DNA of 64,000 nt from NCBI GenBank assembly GCA_039707655.1, contig CM077676.1, positions 240,826,866 through 240,890,865 on the forward strand, read 5' to 3'. Made by a program: the position numbers and the translations under genes. Every line of letters starts with the position of its first letter. The first letter of the stretch is position 1. The notes below the pieces were generated by a model. It saw only the letters and a program-made list of their open reading frames with translations. It was not told where the DNA came from and did not search any database. Below, piece after piece: positions 24,055 through 34,699 of this stretch. The stretch is from Elymus sibiricus (taxonomy: Eukaryota > Streptophyta > Magnoliopsida > Poales > Poaceae).

Positions 24055-24062
24055 GTTATAAT
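24055..24062 (+). promoter_or_regulatory. Possible TATA box of the XS zinc-finger gene
   Basis: The sequence gttataatagg lies about 105 bases upstream of the ATG at 24165. It is followed by a CT-rich leader (ctctctctccgcc), a layout usual for grass genes. Confidence 0.4.
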
Positions 24063-24164
24063 AGGCGGCCGCACCTCCCATTCTGGCTACACACACAATC
24101 CTCTCTCTCCGCCTACATCCTCGATGCCATTCTCAGTCGTCACCGCCGTCTGAAGTGTATCAGG

Positions 24165-25888
24165 ATGCCGACGAAGCGCGCCATGGGAGGGAGTGGGGAT
24201 GCCAGTGCTGGTGAAGCACAGCACTACGTGAAGCCGGGCCCAGAGGTTGCCGTCACCACGGACAAGGTCTCGCGCGGGCAGAAGCGTGGCCTTGAAGTCG
24301 TTGCCACCGTCGTGCTTCCCCAACCGGAGCCGGAGGTCCACAGCGACCCCGACGACCACTCCGGCGACGACTCCGACGACGACGGAGAACCGGTTAGTCA
24401 TCTATACCCATTTTTTGGCAAATATAATCCTAGGTTTTCTCTTGTTAGTCCTGCCTCCCCCTGTTTGGAATATAAATCCTATGGTTATATGTTCTCTGCA
24501 AATATAATCCTCCGTCTAGGGTTAGTGATTAATTGTTAGTTCCGTACAAATGATTTTTGCTAATAATCCGACTAGGGTTAGTGTTTCTGCTAATATTTCA
24601 TAGCCAGATCTTGAGAATTGATTTTGAATGTCCTACATATATGTTTGTGCCAAAAAAATTCCAGATTGGTTTGAACATAGATGATTGTGTGCTAAAAAAA
24701 TCCAACCAAAATCTTGCTAATAATCCGTCTAGGGTTAGTGATTAATTGTTTGTTCTGTACAAATGATTTTTGCTAATAATCCGACTAGGGTTAGTGTTTC
24801 TGCTAATATTTCGTAGCCAGATCTTGAGAATTGATTTTGAATGTCCTACATATATGTTTGTGCCAAAAAAATTCTAGGTTGGTTTGAACATAGATGATTG
24901 TGCTAAAAAATCGAATGAAAATCTTGCTAATAATTCGTCTAGGGTTAGTGATTAATTGTTTGTTCTGTACAAATGTTTTTTGCTAATAATCCGACTAGGG
25001 TTAGTGTTTCTGCTAATATTTTGCTAATAATCCGACTAGGGTTAGTGTTTCTGCTAATATTTCATAGCCACATCTTGAGAATTGATGTTGAATGTCCTAC
25101 ATATATGTCCTACAAATGATTTTGAATGTACATAGATGATTGTGCTAAAAAAACCAAACCAAAATCTTTGGATCTTTCTAGAATAATAGCCATCAAATCC
25201 TAATCCTACTTTACGACATGTAAATTGGTTTGATGCCAAAAGTTGGCATGCCTAATTTTGGCAACTGCCAAATGTTGGCTAGAGATTGGTTGCAAATACC
25301 AATTTTCATTCCTAATCTCAGAAATGTTGACAACTTTTGATTTTGCCAAATGTTGGTAGCAAACCAATCAGTCTCTTAATTTTGTTGCACTAAGTTGTGT
25401 GCTCTCAATTTATGCATTTCTTTCATCAAGATCACTTGATGATTTAGGGTTCACACTGTCACAGGATATATTATATTTCATAAACTCTGCCTGCTGAATT
25501 CACATTATAAAATAATAAAATATACTGACGCCACATTTTTTTACTATATGTATAGGTGCTATCTGACTATGTCGACGGCGAGGATGAAGATAGCCAAAGG
25601 AAGTACAAGAAGCAAAAGCTCAGGGAGCTTTATGCTGGAGAGCATAACAGGCGTGTTAGGACCTGGAATGGGGGCTTTGGATGCCCGTTCTGCAACCAAA
25701 TCCTTCATCACGCATTTGAAAGTGTTCTGGCGCATGAAAGAGGAAGAGCCGTTGGCTCCTTCAAGCAGAAGTATTCTCGCAGGGTGGCGCATGCCGCGTA
25801 CACTGAGTACCTGGAGAAGCTTCACCTTCGTGCAGGCCTGGAGACCCATCGAACTATGGTTATCTTTAGAAGTACCCTAGCTATCTAG
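24165..25888 (+). CDS. Captured two-exon gene with an XS-type zinc finger, apparently intact
   Basis: Exon 1 (24165-24392, 76 codons) starts MPTKRAMGG and ends in an acidic tract DDHSGDDSDDDGEP. The donor is GTTAGT and the acceptor TATATGTATAG. Exon 2 (25556-25888) is in phase 0 and open to TAG, giving about 186 residues. Residues about 100-150 read FGCPFCNQILHHAF, then SVLAHERGRAVG and HAAYTEYLEKL. This fits the zf-XS domain (CxxC, a following His, then an H...YL segment) found N-terminal in SGS3/FDM-like plant RNA-silencing proteins. The XS RNA-binding domain itself is absent, so it is a truncated capture or a zinc-finger-only paralogue. It is plus strand inside the CACTA, with a repeat-expanded intron. 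Function in RNA silencing is inference only. Confidence 0.65.
24528..25130. repeat. Tandem array of about 210 bp in the intron of the XS zinc-finger gene
   Basis: Three copies begin gattaattgttnGttcngtac (about 24528, 24742, 24951) and contain tttgctaataatccgactag and gtttgtgccaaaaaaattc blocks. The third copy has an extra internal duplication of the tttgctaataatccg block. The repeat may have expanded the intron to 1.16 kb. Confidence 0.75.
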
Positions 25889-26842
25889 TGTGTGCGTCTT
25901 AATTATATCTAGGCTTGAGTATGCTTATCATTATCGGTGGAACTATGGTTGAGCTATGCTTGAGTATGCTTATTATCTATGCCTGAGTATGTTTATATCT
26001 ATGCTTAATTATATCTAGATGTGGGATGAGGATGCATTTAGATTGTTTGATGGAATTTTATGCTTCTCTTAGACCAACCTATGATTGCCCACAGCACACA
26101 CAACCTATTAGCGTGATTCGTTTGTGTTACTTTCGGTCTTCCCACACAATTTTATACTAGCAACCGTTTGCCCACAACACGCACAACTACGTGTGGAGAG
26201 TTGGCAAAAAAATTGAACACATCGGTGCATATTAGGGTGAATGTTTAGCGTGGGTAAAACTTTCAGTGTCAAACGACGAAGGAAATGTGGACCCCACCAT
26301 GAAACTTGGTGATTTTGCCAGATTGGAACCGTGTGCGATGACTTTCATTGTGCCACAGCACGTAAGTTCTGATTGGCCAGGACACACCCCCACGGATCGC
26401 ACATCTGCACCATAGGATGTACACATATCGAACGGCAGTCCGTATCACCCTCACACCGGACCGGAGTGAAATTAATCACACACGGTTGGGTCTACCAAAC
26501 CGTTGCCTCCAAGACGCATTATTCTGGGACAGAAAACCCTCACCACCCAATTAAAAAAAACCTCACCACCCCCCCACGTCACAAAACCCTCACCCTCGCC
26601 CGCTACCCCTCGTCCCGTCCCTAGTCGCACCTTCACTCCTCCGCAACTGTGCATGTCACCGCCTATCACCACAACAACCACTTAGCTCGACGCCTGTCGC
26701 CGCCGCCGGCTACCGCCAAACCCCACCGCATTTCGCCACTGCTGCTTGCCGCCGCCTATCGCCACCGACTTTCTCGACGCTGCTCGCCATCGGCCCAGCT
26801 CCGCCCGATTGGGGAATCTGCGGTGTTGGGGTTTTCTCTCTC
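25889..26842. other. Gene-free CACTA interior with subterminal-type motifs
   Basis: The first part looks like a 3' UTR with short repeats of tatgcttgagtatgc. At about 26090-26200 the sequence (cctattagcgtgattcgt, cggtcttcccacaca, gcaaccgtttgcccacaacac) matches the right subterminal region at 58115-58200 in the same orientation. The end, up to 26842, is a C-rich likely leader of the next gene. Confidence 0.6.
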
Positions 26843-27969
26843 ATGGAGAACCAGGTAACTAATTTACTGAAATATTCGCTCATCTCTTATCCCAGTCTGT
26901 CTACCCCTTTTAATCACCTGGCCGAAATCGCCGTGTGTTCATTTTTCTTCTAGCTGATTCGAGGGTTTTCAATCGTAGAGTGTACAGTGCAAGGACACAG
27001 CATGCCTATGTGGCCTCGACGAGACAGCCGAGGAGTTCCATCTCACCATACCAGATGACTTCAAGAAGCGCACGGTATGTTCAATCTCACCCTACTTCGG
27101 TTGGCATGGCCTACTTTTCTGATCATATACTATATATTGCTACATTTGGATAAAAGGTGCCACATGCAGCATATACGTCAAAAGGGGATTTTTTTTCTTC
27201 TTTCTATATTAGGCAAATTAATGTTGTATTGTTCTTTCGATTACTTTCATATTTGCTTGACATCATGGTTACATTATCTGTTTAATTATAAATGTTTGTC
27301 CTTTGATTTCAACTGTTGTACTGTTCTCTCAATTACTCCCATATTTGCATGTTACCCTATTATTTACTAATCTTATCATTCCCTGCAGTACATCCCTTGC
27401 TTTGCAACAACAACTACAGTACAAAATCTTGGCCTTTACATACATGAAGACTCCAGGGATGTCATATTGAACACAAACCATGGATTTACCATCGTTGTTT
27501 CTGTAAAGCTTGATGAAGATGCTTGTTACTCCTATTTTGACGCGGGCCTTTGGACAGAAATTTCTAAGTTTTAGGTACTGAGAGCTGGCACTAAAATTAC
27601 GCTACACTTGAAAGAGCCTGGTTATATGATAAATGCTAACTTCCCCGACGACATCATCCGTCCAGACTTTGTTCGAAGTAAGTGTTCTTTTCAAGTATCT
27701 GCATGTTGACTTACGTAGTAATATCAAAGTAATTGTGTAGTATTTAAGAAAGCAATTGGGATTTCATTTTCTGACTCTGTTAAGTCTGTACCTACCTAGT
27801 AACTTCTAATTACCAATACACTTTTCTTCTGCCTTGTTCTAACTAAATATTCCATATCCTCCCACTCCTCCACTCCTATCAGATAGCGCCGCCGCCAAGA
27901 AGACTCCAGAGGTGGAGGACGAGGCTGCCAACAAGCGGAGGTGGGTCGAGCCTGAACCGCAAGCGACTC
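26843..27969 (+). pseudogene. Captured B3-like/F-box chimeric gene, 5' part (exons 1-4a)
   Basis: Exon 1 is MENQ (26843-26854). Exon 2 (26979-27074) ends ETAEEFHLTIPDDFKKRT. Exon 3 (27389-27677) contains a B3-like segment (YIPCFATTTTV, FTIVVSVKL, LRAGTKITLHL) and ends in phase 1. Exon 4 begins at 27883 and runs EVEDEAANKRRWVEPEPQA to the insertion point of G1. All junctions have GT and AG and keep phase. An in-frame TAG at 27572-27574 sits where the B3-like fold continues, so the gene is dead. The B3 assignment is by pattern and moderate. Exon 4 continues after the Gypsy at 54021 without frame loss. What else it could be: two separate captured genes whose exons happen to splice in phase. Confidence 0.55.
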
Positions 27970-28874
27970 TGTCGGAAGAAGGGCTCCGGGGACCCTGGTT
28001 CGAACACCAGGGGTCTGCTCCACAACCTACCAACCGACGGTGACCACGGCGAGGCTACGATGAGTGGAGCGCGGCGAGAGTGCGCACACACACAGGGCAC
28101 GACAGGGACATGAGAGCTACCCAGGTTTGGGCCACCAAGCGGTGTAAAACCCTACTCCTGCTTGTGTTTGAGATTATTGTGGACGAGAGTGCTCTCGCGT
28201 ACAAGGTAGAAGAAGGTGGAATCGATCCCCTCTAAGGTAGCAGCACTGCCCCTTTTATAGCCGCCTCGGTCCTCTTCCCCCGAAAATGTTGGCGGGAAGG
28301 GTTGCCACACAACGGCAATTCAAAGGGGGACAGGCGCATAGTCTTATCCTGACAAAAGGTGGTCTTCGCCTGCAAAGAGGCTATCCATGACGCGCTGCTG
28401 GGCTCGGCGGTGACATCCGCCCTGGTGTGCTTCGTCGTCGTGGTCTCCTTGCACCAAACAGGCAAGCTTTAGGACTTGCTTTGTGGGAGGGCAGCTGGCG
28501 CTGCCCCTTTATCACCAAAGAGGAAATCCTCCCTGGCCGCACCTGTTGGTACGGCTCCTGTCGCTGTCGTCGTCTAGTGCGGGCGCGTCACCCACGTGGT
28601 GGGCACGTGACCGCGCAGCCAGCGCCAAGCGGCTCCTCGCGCGGGTGGCCTCGGGAGGCTGCCTCATGAGAGGGGCCTCTCAAGGCTGTCTACCGCTGCT
28701 GGTGGTCTTCGATGGGTCCGCCCCTCGAGGGGGGATCTTTGTGAGGCCAGCGCCTCGTGAGGTGTCTTGCTTCGCGACGGCCACGGCTGGGCTGCCTCTT
28801 GGGCCGTTGCCAGGCGTTGCTTCCTGGGTCGCAGGCAGACGGCCCGTGGTACCCTAGTTCTTAGTGGGCCGACA
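27970..28874 (-). repeat. 3' LTR of G1
   Basis: 905 bp, with TG and CA ends and a TATA box on the minus strand (28252-28259, TATAAAAG). It differs from the right LTR by scattered substitutions and a small indel region near 28660-28685, so the insertion is not recent. Confidence 0.9.
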
Positions 28875-28890
28875 GTAGCCCCCGAGCCCG
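28875..28890 (-). other. Polypurine tract of G1
   Basis: The minus strand reads CGGGCTCGGGGGCTAC directly before the 3' LTR. Confidence 0.65.
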
Positions 28891-29158
28891 CGACGCGCAC
28901 GTTTCCGCCCGTTGGGAACGAAACAGCGCGGGGCCTAAGTAGACTATCGGGCCCTGGCAGGGACACGTGGCACACGATGGGACGTGGGACGCCCCCACTT
29001 CCCCCACGACGCCTGGGTAACCGCCCGCCCTACCATAAAACTAACCCGCGCGGGGCGCGCCATCATCATTGCTTTCCTCTGCTCCCTCGCCTCCCTTGCG
29101 CTCTGCTCCTTGCAACCTACTCCTCCTCCTCTCACTTCCAATGCTTCCTCATGCATCC

Positions 29159-31936
29159 ATGGTGCCCGCCGGCAAGAAGGGCAAGGCGGCAGCGGCCTTG
29201 GAGCTGGCCCTGCTGCGATCCACCATCGTCAATGAGGAGGGATTGGATAAGGTACGCCTGATGACCGCATGTGTCCACAATGAGTGGAAGGCCACGCGGA
29301 TCTGGCCGGGCTCGCGCCCGGCCTGCGAGCTGGAGGCCACCACTTTCCCCTTCTACATCCACACCATTTTCGCCGGCCTAGTGGTGCCCTTCTCCGACTT
29401 CTTCTGCGCCATCCTTGCGCATTACCAAATCCATGCGCTCCACCTCTAGCCCAACTCCGTCCTTCTACTCACCATCTTCGCCTACCTCTGCGAGGGTTTC
29501 CTGGGCGTGATGCCCTCGGTGGCCCTCTTCCGCCACTTCTACAGCCTGCGGCTATCCGCGGTGAACCAGCGCTCGGGGTGCGCCTCGTTCCGCATCGTCG
29601 AAGGGACGGCAGACGACATCATCCCCATGAAGATCACGAAGAAGGAGAAGGGCTTCAGGGCGCGCTGGATCTATATGGATGCGGGCCTGTTCAGCCCCCT
29701 GCTGATGTTGCCGACAGCCCCCGCCGTGAAGAGCTCTGGATGGGAGCACGCCAAGCTCAACGACGAGAGGTTGGCGCCACTTCGGGAGAGGATGGAGGAG
29801 CTGAAGGCCGCGGGGCTCACGGGGGCGATGGTCGCCAAGGAGTTCTTGTGCTGGCGCATTGCCCCTCTCCAAAAGCGCTCTCGCCCGGTATGGTCCATCA
29901 CCGGCCCCGAGGATCCGATGAGGCTGAGCGCCGACAACCTTACCGGGCCGGTGGTGGAGGAGGTCATGCAGATCCTGCTTGGCAACAACGGGGAGTACCC
30001 TCCCAAGGAGGCGCTCCCTGTGTACCGCTACAGCAATAGGGCCGAGCTGGTCGAGGAGATGCCGCGGTTCGACTAGTGGGGGCTGTGGGCCACGAGGGGC
30101 CTCACGACAACCCACTGGTGGTGGTGCCCGGCTCAGGAGGCCGCGACGATGCCGAGGCGTCGGCAAGCGCCGAGGAGGAGAGCGATGGCGGGGCGGCCCG
30201 TGAACCCGCCGCCAGCTGTTGGCCGAGCTCAGCGACGACGACGACGATGACCAATTCGTGCTCATGCCCTCTCAGCCCACGCGCGCGGGAGGTGAAGGAA
30301 GCACCAGCGCGGAGGCCGATGCGCCCCTCGCGGAGAGGACCAGCACTGGCGACGTGGCCGCCGAGCCCCTCGAGGAGAAGACCGGCGCCAGCGACGCTAC
30401 CGCCGAGCCTCCCATGGAGAAAACCGGCACCGGCCCGGCGAAGGAGGACCCCGGCAGGCCTCGCGCTGAGCCCTCTAGAGGGAGCCCAAGTGAGCCGCGC
30501 GGGAGCGGCAGTGGCAGCCGCCCGCCACCGAAGCTGAAGAAGAGGAGATGGGTCCCCAACGGCGAGTGAGTTTTCTTGTCTTGTCCTTTTGCTTTTTTAC
30601 TTTGAGCCTTGTCCCCTGCCTCGAGTCTTGTTTTCTGCCTCCTGAGGTCCGGGCTGAGCCCTTGTGTCATGCATGGAGCCCGCGAAGAAGAAGAAGAAGA
30701 AGGAAGCCCCCAGCTCGAGGGGGGCCTCGGCGTCCATCACAGGTGCTGAGGAGCAGGAGGGATCCACCCGCCACCCTGAGGCTGAGACGGGGCGCGTGGA
30801 GGTGGAAGAGGAGCAAGAGGCTCCTCCCGAGCCACGCACGGATTTGCCTCCGCCGGCTGGGGGGACGAGCCTTGGGAGGAGGCCTCCGGAGGAGGGATTG
30901 TGCCTCTTGAGGCACCTAGCACAGGAGGCGACGCGGCGATGGCGGAGGCTGAAGAGCCGATTCCTCCGCCAAGCTCTACCCCCGCCAAGGAGAACGAGGC
31001 TGCGGAAGGAGCCACCGCGAGCCCCCGGCGGTCACCAGCGCACGAGGCCCCCGGCGCGGGCGCGACGAGCCCGTGGAGCGCGCCAGCGCTGCAGACCGAG
31101 GAGGAGGAGACCACGGCGAGCCCGCCACTCTTGACGGGGGACGCAGCTCCCACGGGGAGCGTGGACACGGAGGCCCGGAGGGGGTCTGGCGCCAGGCCCT
31201 CTCAGACCATGACAATGGAGGGCGGCGCCGAGCCGCGCACCAGCTGGGCCCTGCAGCTTGTGAGCAGCAGCGCCGTGCTCAAGCGCGAGGCTCTACAGGG
31301 CGCCAGGGCAGCCCTCGATACGCTTGAAGCGGACCTCCAGGCGGAGGAGGCGCGTCTCATCGAGGAGCGCCAGCGCCTCGCAGAGGGGTGGCGCCAGCTT
31401 GACATGGCCATCAAGCTGGGTCGCCGGCAGGACAAAGCCGCACGGGAGCGGCGCAAGAAGGCCACACAAGACGCTAAGGAGATCTTCGAGAGCGCCGTCA
31501 GGGAGGCTGACGAGGCCGACATGCGCCGCGAGGAGGCGGAGGCCCACGCGAAGGTGCTCTGGGAGGAAGCCGCCGCCCGGGTGCAAGGGCTCCAGGCACG
31601 GGAGGACGGCATCACAGCTCACGAGGGGGAGCTTGCCTCCCGCGAGGGCGAGCTCACCAAGCGCGAGGAAGCCCTTGCGGCCCGCAAGGCGGATGCCGAG
31701 ATCCGTGAGCGGGAGCTCACGAGGACGGCGACTGAGCAGGACGTGGAGCGCGAGCGCCTGGCGACGCTGGACCACCAGGTGGCGGCCGCCCAAGCCTCCT
31801 ACGACCAACACCTCGCCAAGGCCAACACCCAGCTGGCCAAGAAGGAGAAGAAGATCCAGGCGGATGCTGATGCCAAGTCCAAGAACGAGCATGAAGCGCT
31901 CGCCAAGGACTACAGCAAGAAGCTGAAGCTCCAAGA
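29159..31936 (+). pseudogene. Antisense ORF of G1 (plant 'putative gypsy-type transposon' domain plus coiled coil), first part
   Basis: Start MVPAGKKGK at 29159. The first segment (to 30076) has the PF04195-type domain: TTFPFYIHTIFAGL, PFSDFFCAILAHYQ, then LTIFAYLCEGFLGVMPS, the region known from large plant Gypsy elements. A TAG at 29447-29449 interrupts it. Next come acidic and Ala/Glu-rich low-complexity segments (30219-30569, AELSDDDDDDQFVL) with basic PPKLKKRRWVPNGE before a GTGAGT donor, then a Lys-rich restart at 30672. A long Arg/Glu/Ala coiled coil (about 31230-31936) has AHEGELASREGELTKREEAL-type heptads. It is opposite to gag-pol. The protein's role is unknown; similar ORFs in G0 suggest conservation. 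Frameshifts and stops make this copy dead. Confidence 0.7.
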
Positions 31937-32909
31937 GGATCGTGATGCAGAGCATCTCGAGGTCATCCCCATGGACTCACCTACATCACCTCAAGTGCCA
32001 CGAGGACCTATGACACGAGCACGAGCAAGAGCCATCGAGAACGAGGTGACATCACTCTTCTCACAATTCCCCTTCGATGCACATGAGAATTGGATGCTAC
32101 CTCAAGTGGAGACCCTATGCATACTCAGGTATCAAGAGGGTCATCATGGAAATGCTAAGGACCAAGGACGAGCGAAGGAGAAAGAGGAACGTGAAGACAA
32201 AGAGGGAAAGGAGCAAGTCAGCAGGAGCCCGGACGATCCAGACCACCGTCCGGCTGATCCGGCCAACGCCCGGACGATCCGGACCGCCGTCCGGACGATC
32301 CGGCCGAAGAGCGCCCCGGCTACAGAACCTACCCCGACGAAGCCGGATCATCCGGACCCTGGCCCGGATGTCCGGCCCTTCTGCGCCCGTATCTGCACCG
32401 CCTAGACGTTCGGGCGACCGCCCGGATCATCCGGGCCCCCGAAGGCCGGATCATCCGGACGGCCACCCGGATCATCCGGGCCCCCCCGATTGTGTGTGTT
32501 TGCTTCGGGCCCAAGGCCCATGTAACTCCTTCGCCCACTAGACTATAAATACCCCTTCCCCCTCTATGTTTTAGGGTTAGCAAAGTGTTGGCTCTTGAGA
32601 TTAGAGCTTTGTTCATCCATACCTCTCCCATGGAGATCAAGACCTCCATGACACACATGTGAGAAGATCCACTCCGGATATGAAGACCTCGACTCTTCTC
32701 TAGATTGGGATGAACTAGCTACCGTGTATCCTCCCGTGTTGACTTTGTATCGTGATTCATCATATGTGTATGTGGATCTAGTGTATGTGTGACTTGTGAT
32801 TGTGTCAATTGAGTGATTTGTGTTCTTGTGTTCTTCGTGTTCTTGCCTTTTCCCCCTCCAATTGTGAAAAGATCGATGAACTAGGGTTCCACCCTACATC
32901 AGATTGTTT
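31937..32909 (+). mobile_element. Truncated Gypsy 3' end inserted in the antisense ORF
   Basis: The block starts with codons resembling a Gypsy polyprotein tail (PMDSPTSPQVPRGPMTRAR, then a charged KEKEEREDKEGKEQ), followed by CpG-rich repeats, a TATA-like tataaatacccc and a long leader-like stretch. It interrupts the coiled coil. A direct repeat CTCCAAGA is at 31929-31936 and 32910-32917, which may be the target duplication. Removing one copy leaves a frame difference of one base. No TG/CA ends or inverted ends are seen, so the insertion mechanism is unclear. Confidence 0.5.
32343..32479. repeat. Cluster of CCGGATCATCCGG inverted repeats
   Basis: The 13-mer CCGGATCATCCGG (6-bp arms, one-base centre) occurs at 32343-32355, 32422-32434, 32446-32458 and 32467-32479. 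Related cggacgatccgg units start near 32230. Confidence 0.85.
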
Positions 32910-32910
32910 C

Positions 32911-33543
32911 TCCAAGAAGCGGGGCGAGCTCATGGATGAGATCTCCGGTCTCAAGAGGCAGGTGAAGGAGGTGGATGCCGCCCGGCGGCTCGCGCTAAAG
33001 GCCAAGGCGGACGCCCGGGGAGAACTAGCATCCCTGCAGGCACAGGTGGGCGGCGTCTCCGAGGTCGTCGAGAAGGCTAAGGACGAGGCAACCCGGGCGC
33101 GGGGGCGGCAGCATGAGTACACGAAGATGTACCGTGCCTTTGCGCAGCGGGCTCGCGCCTCCCTCTCCAGCTTCACCGTCGAGCGGCTTGAGGACCCCCT
33201 CGAGGACGACGACACCGGCTACCTCAACTTCTTCACCAAGCTCGTGGAGAGCCTGGAGGACGGAGCCGCGAGGATGAACAGCATCATCGAGGATGAGTGT
33301 CGCGACCTCCTGAGCCAGGCGGCGACGTGGGTCTTCAGTAACCTCTTCCGCGCCGATGCCTCCTTCGACTTCGACAGGGTGATGAGCCATGTCCCTCCGG
33401 AGCTTCGCGACGGGCTCGAGAGGGTGGTGCGGGAGCACGTGGAGGCCCTAGTCCAGAAGTTCTCCCACGACAGCGAGAGCTCCGGCGAGGCTGGCGACGG
33501 CGACGGTGACGATGATGGTGGCGACAGCGCCTCATCCTCCTAG
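32911..33543 (+). pseudogene. Antisense ORF of G1, C-terminal part
   Basis: An open frame from SKKRGELMDEISGLKRQ to a stop at 33543. It is coiled coil at first (KEVDAARRLALKAKADAR), then RLEDPLEDDDTGYLNFFTKL and a region ending in an acidic Ser/Gly/Asp tail (GDGDGDDDGGDSASSS). This C-terminal layout is typical of these antisense ORFs. It is separated from the first part by the insertion at 31937-32909. Confidence 0.65.
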
Positions 33544-34699
33544 GCCCTTTTCTTTTTCTTTTGTCCTGTATCAGAGTGGATGTAGCCCCGCGGGGGCGTG
33601 AAAACATGACCTTTGTGATTAAGTTAAGTACTTAATGTTTTGCCGCACTTTATGCTCCTCGTGAGGCTTGTCTTTCCTTTTTGCTCGCTTTCGTGCTCTA
33701 CGTCGTTAGAACCCAGCCCCCGAGCACGCTACGACCGTCGCTGGTATGTTAGGGCGCATGCCTAGACAAGGCTAGAGGGTGTAGGGCTCCGCGAGGTGGT
33801 AAGGGCTCCCGAGGCACGATGCTCAAGAAGCCCCCCTTTGACGTGCAAGCAGCTTGCGTAAAGGAAAAACACCAGCACCCAGCGAGGTTGCGAGGAAGAG
33901 AGAGCTTGAGGAGCGCTAAGGAAAGGTCGCGAGGTGTTTGGACTTAGCTTATTCGCGGAGCGTGAGGCTTGGCGTGCCGTGGCCTGCGGGGTGCGCCTCG
34001 CGAGGCGCTCGCTCGTGAGGCCTCCCGCTGGCACTTGGTGGAGATGGGTGCCGCAGGCCGCCTCGCGAGGCAGCGCTCTTGAGGCTTCCTGCGGGCTTCT
34101 TGATGAGGCGATGCGCCGTGGGTTGCCTCGAGAGGCAACGCTTGCGAGGCCTTCCGCGAGCCCTGTTTCTGTGACAACCACATTTTGACAAGTTTTGCAA
34201 GTAGTGTAGCAGCGCGCGCTCGCTAGTTCGCTCGTGGGTGTCATGTGAGGAGACGAAGTACCAAGGACCTTGGTGAGGTGACGTGCACGGGAGCAGGCCC
34301 ACGAGCCAGAGCTCAGTCACTTGGGTTTTAGCGGCGCTGCTGGGACTGACCCAAGCGCAGGCACCGTGTCCAGCCCCCGCTCACGTGATACGTAGGAGGG
34401 AGATCGCGAGCGTGCACAGCCTCCTGAGGTAAACTGCTTACCAAGCACACATAATACTTTGGAAATAAAACTTAACTGTTGCATAAAATAGGTTCCATTA
34501 CACAACCAAAAAGATGAGGCTGCCGTGATGGGCACGGGTCAGCTTGAGGATGTAGTGGCCAGGCGGCGCCCTCAATTTGATCAGTCTGCCATGTCTGAGC
34601 ATGGGGCTTCCACTGGTTTATGGGCGGGAGCTCTCGCGGCCTCAGCAAGCACCGCAAAGAGAGGCTCTGGAGCGTGTACAGCTCCACTTCATCCGTGCC
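33544..34699. other. G1 non-coding spacer between the antisense ORF and integrase
   Basis: GC-rich, with many cgcgagg and gcgaggc short repeats around 33960-34160. No domain-bearing ORF on either strand. It probably carries the 3' ends of both convergent transcripts. Confidence 0.55.

Noticed and set aside
27970..28874. Solo LTR
   Set aside because: A matching LTR at 53126-54015, a shared GACTC duplication and correctly placed primer site and polypurine tract show it is one end of a full element.
30900..32405. A single 501-codon protein
   Set aside because: The frame runs through the junction at 31937 into the inserted Gypsy fragment, so the last 150 or so codons are not part of the original coiled-coil protein.
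32523..32600. TATA box and leader of a host gene (tataaatacccc, then tttagggttagc)
   Set aside because: The context is the LTR-like part of a Gypsy fragment; no separate downstream gene exists.
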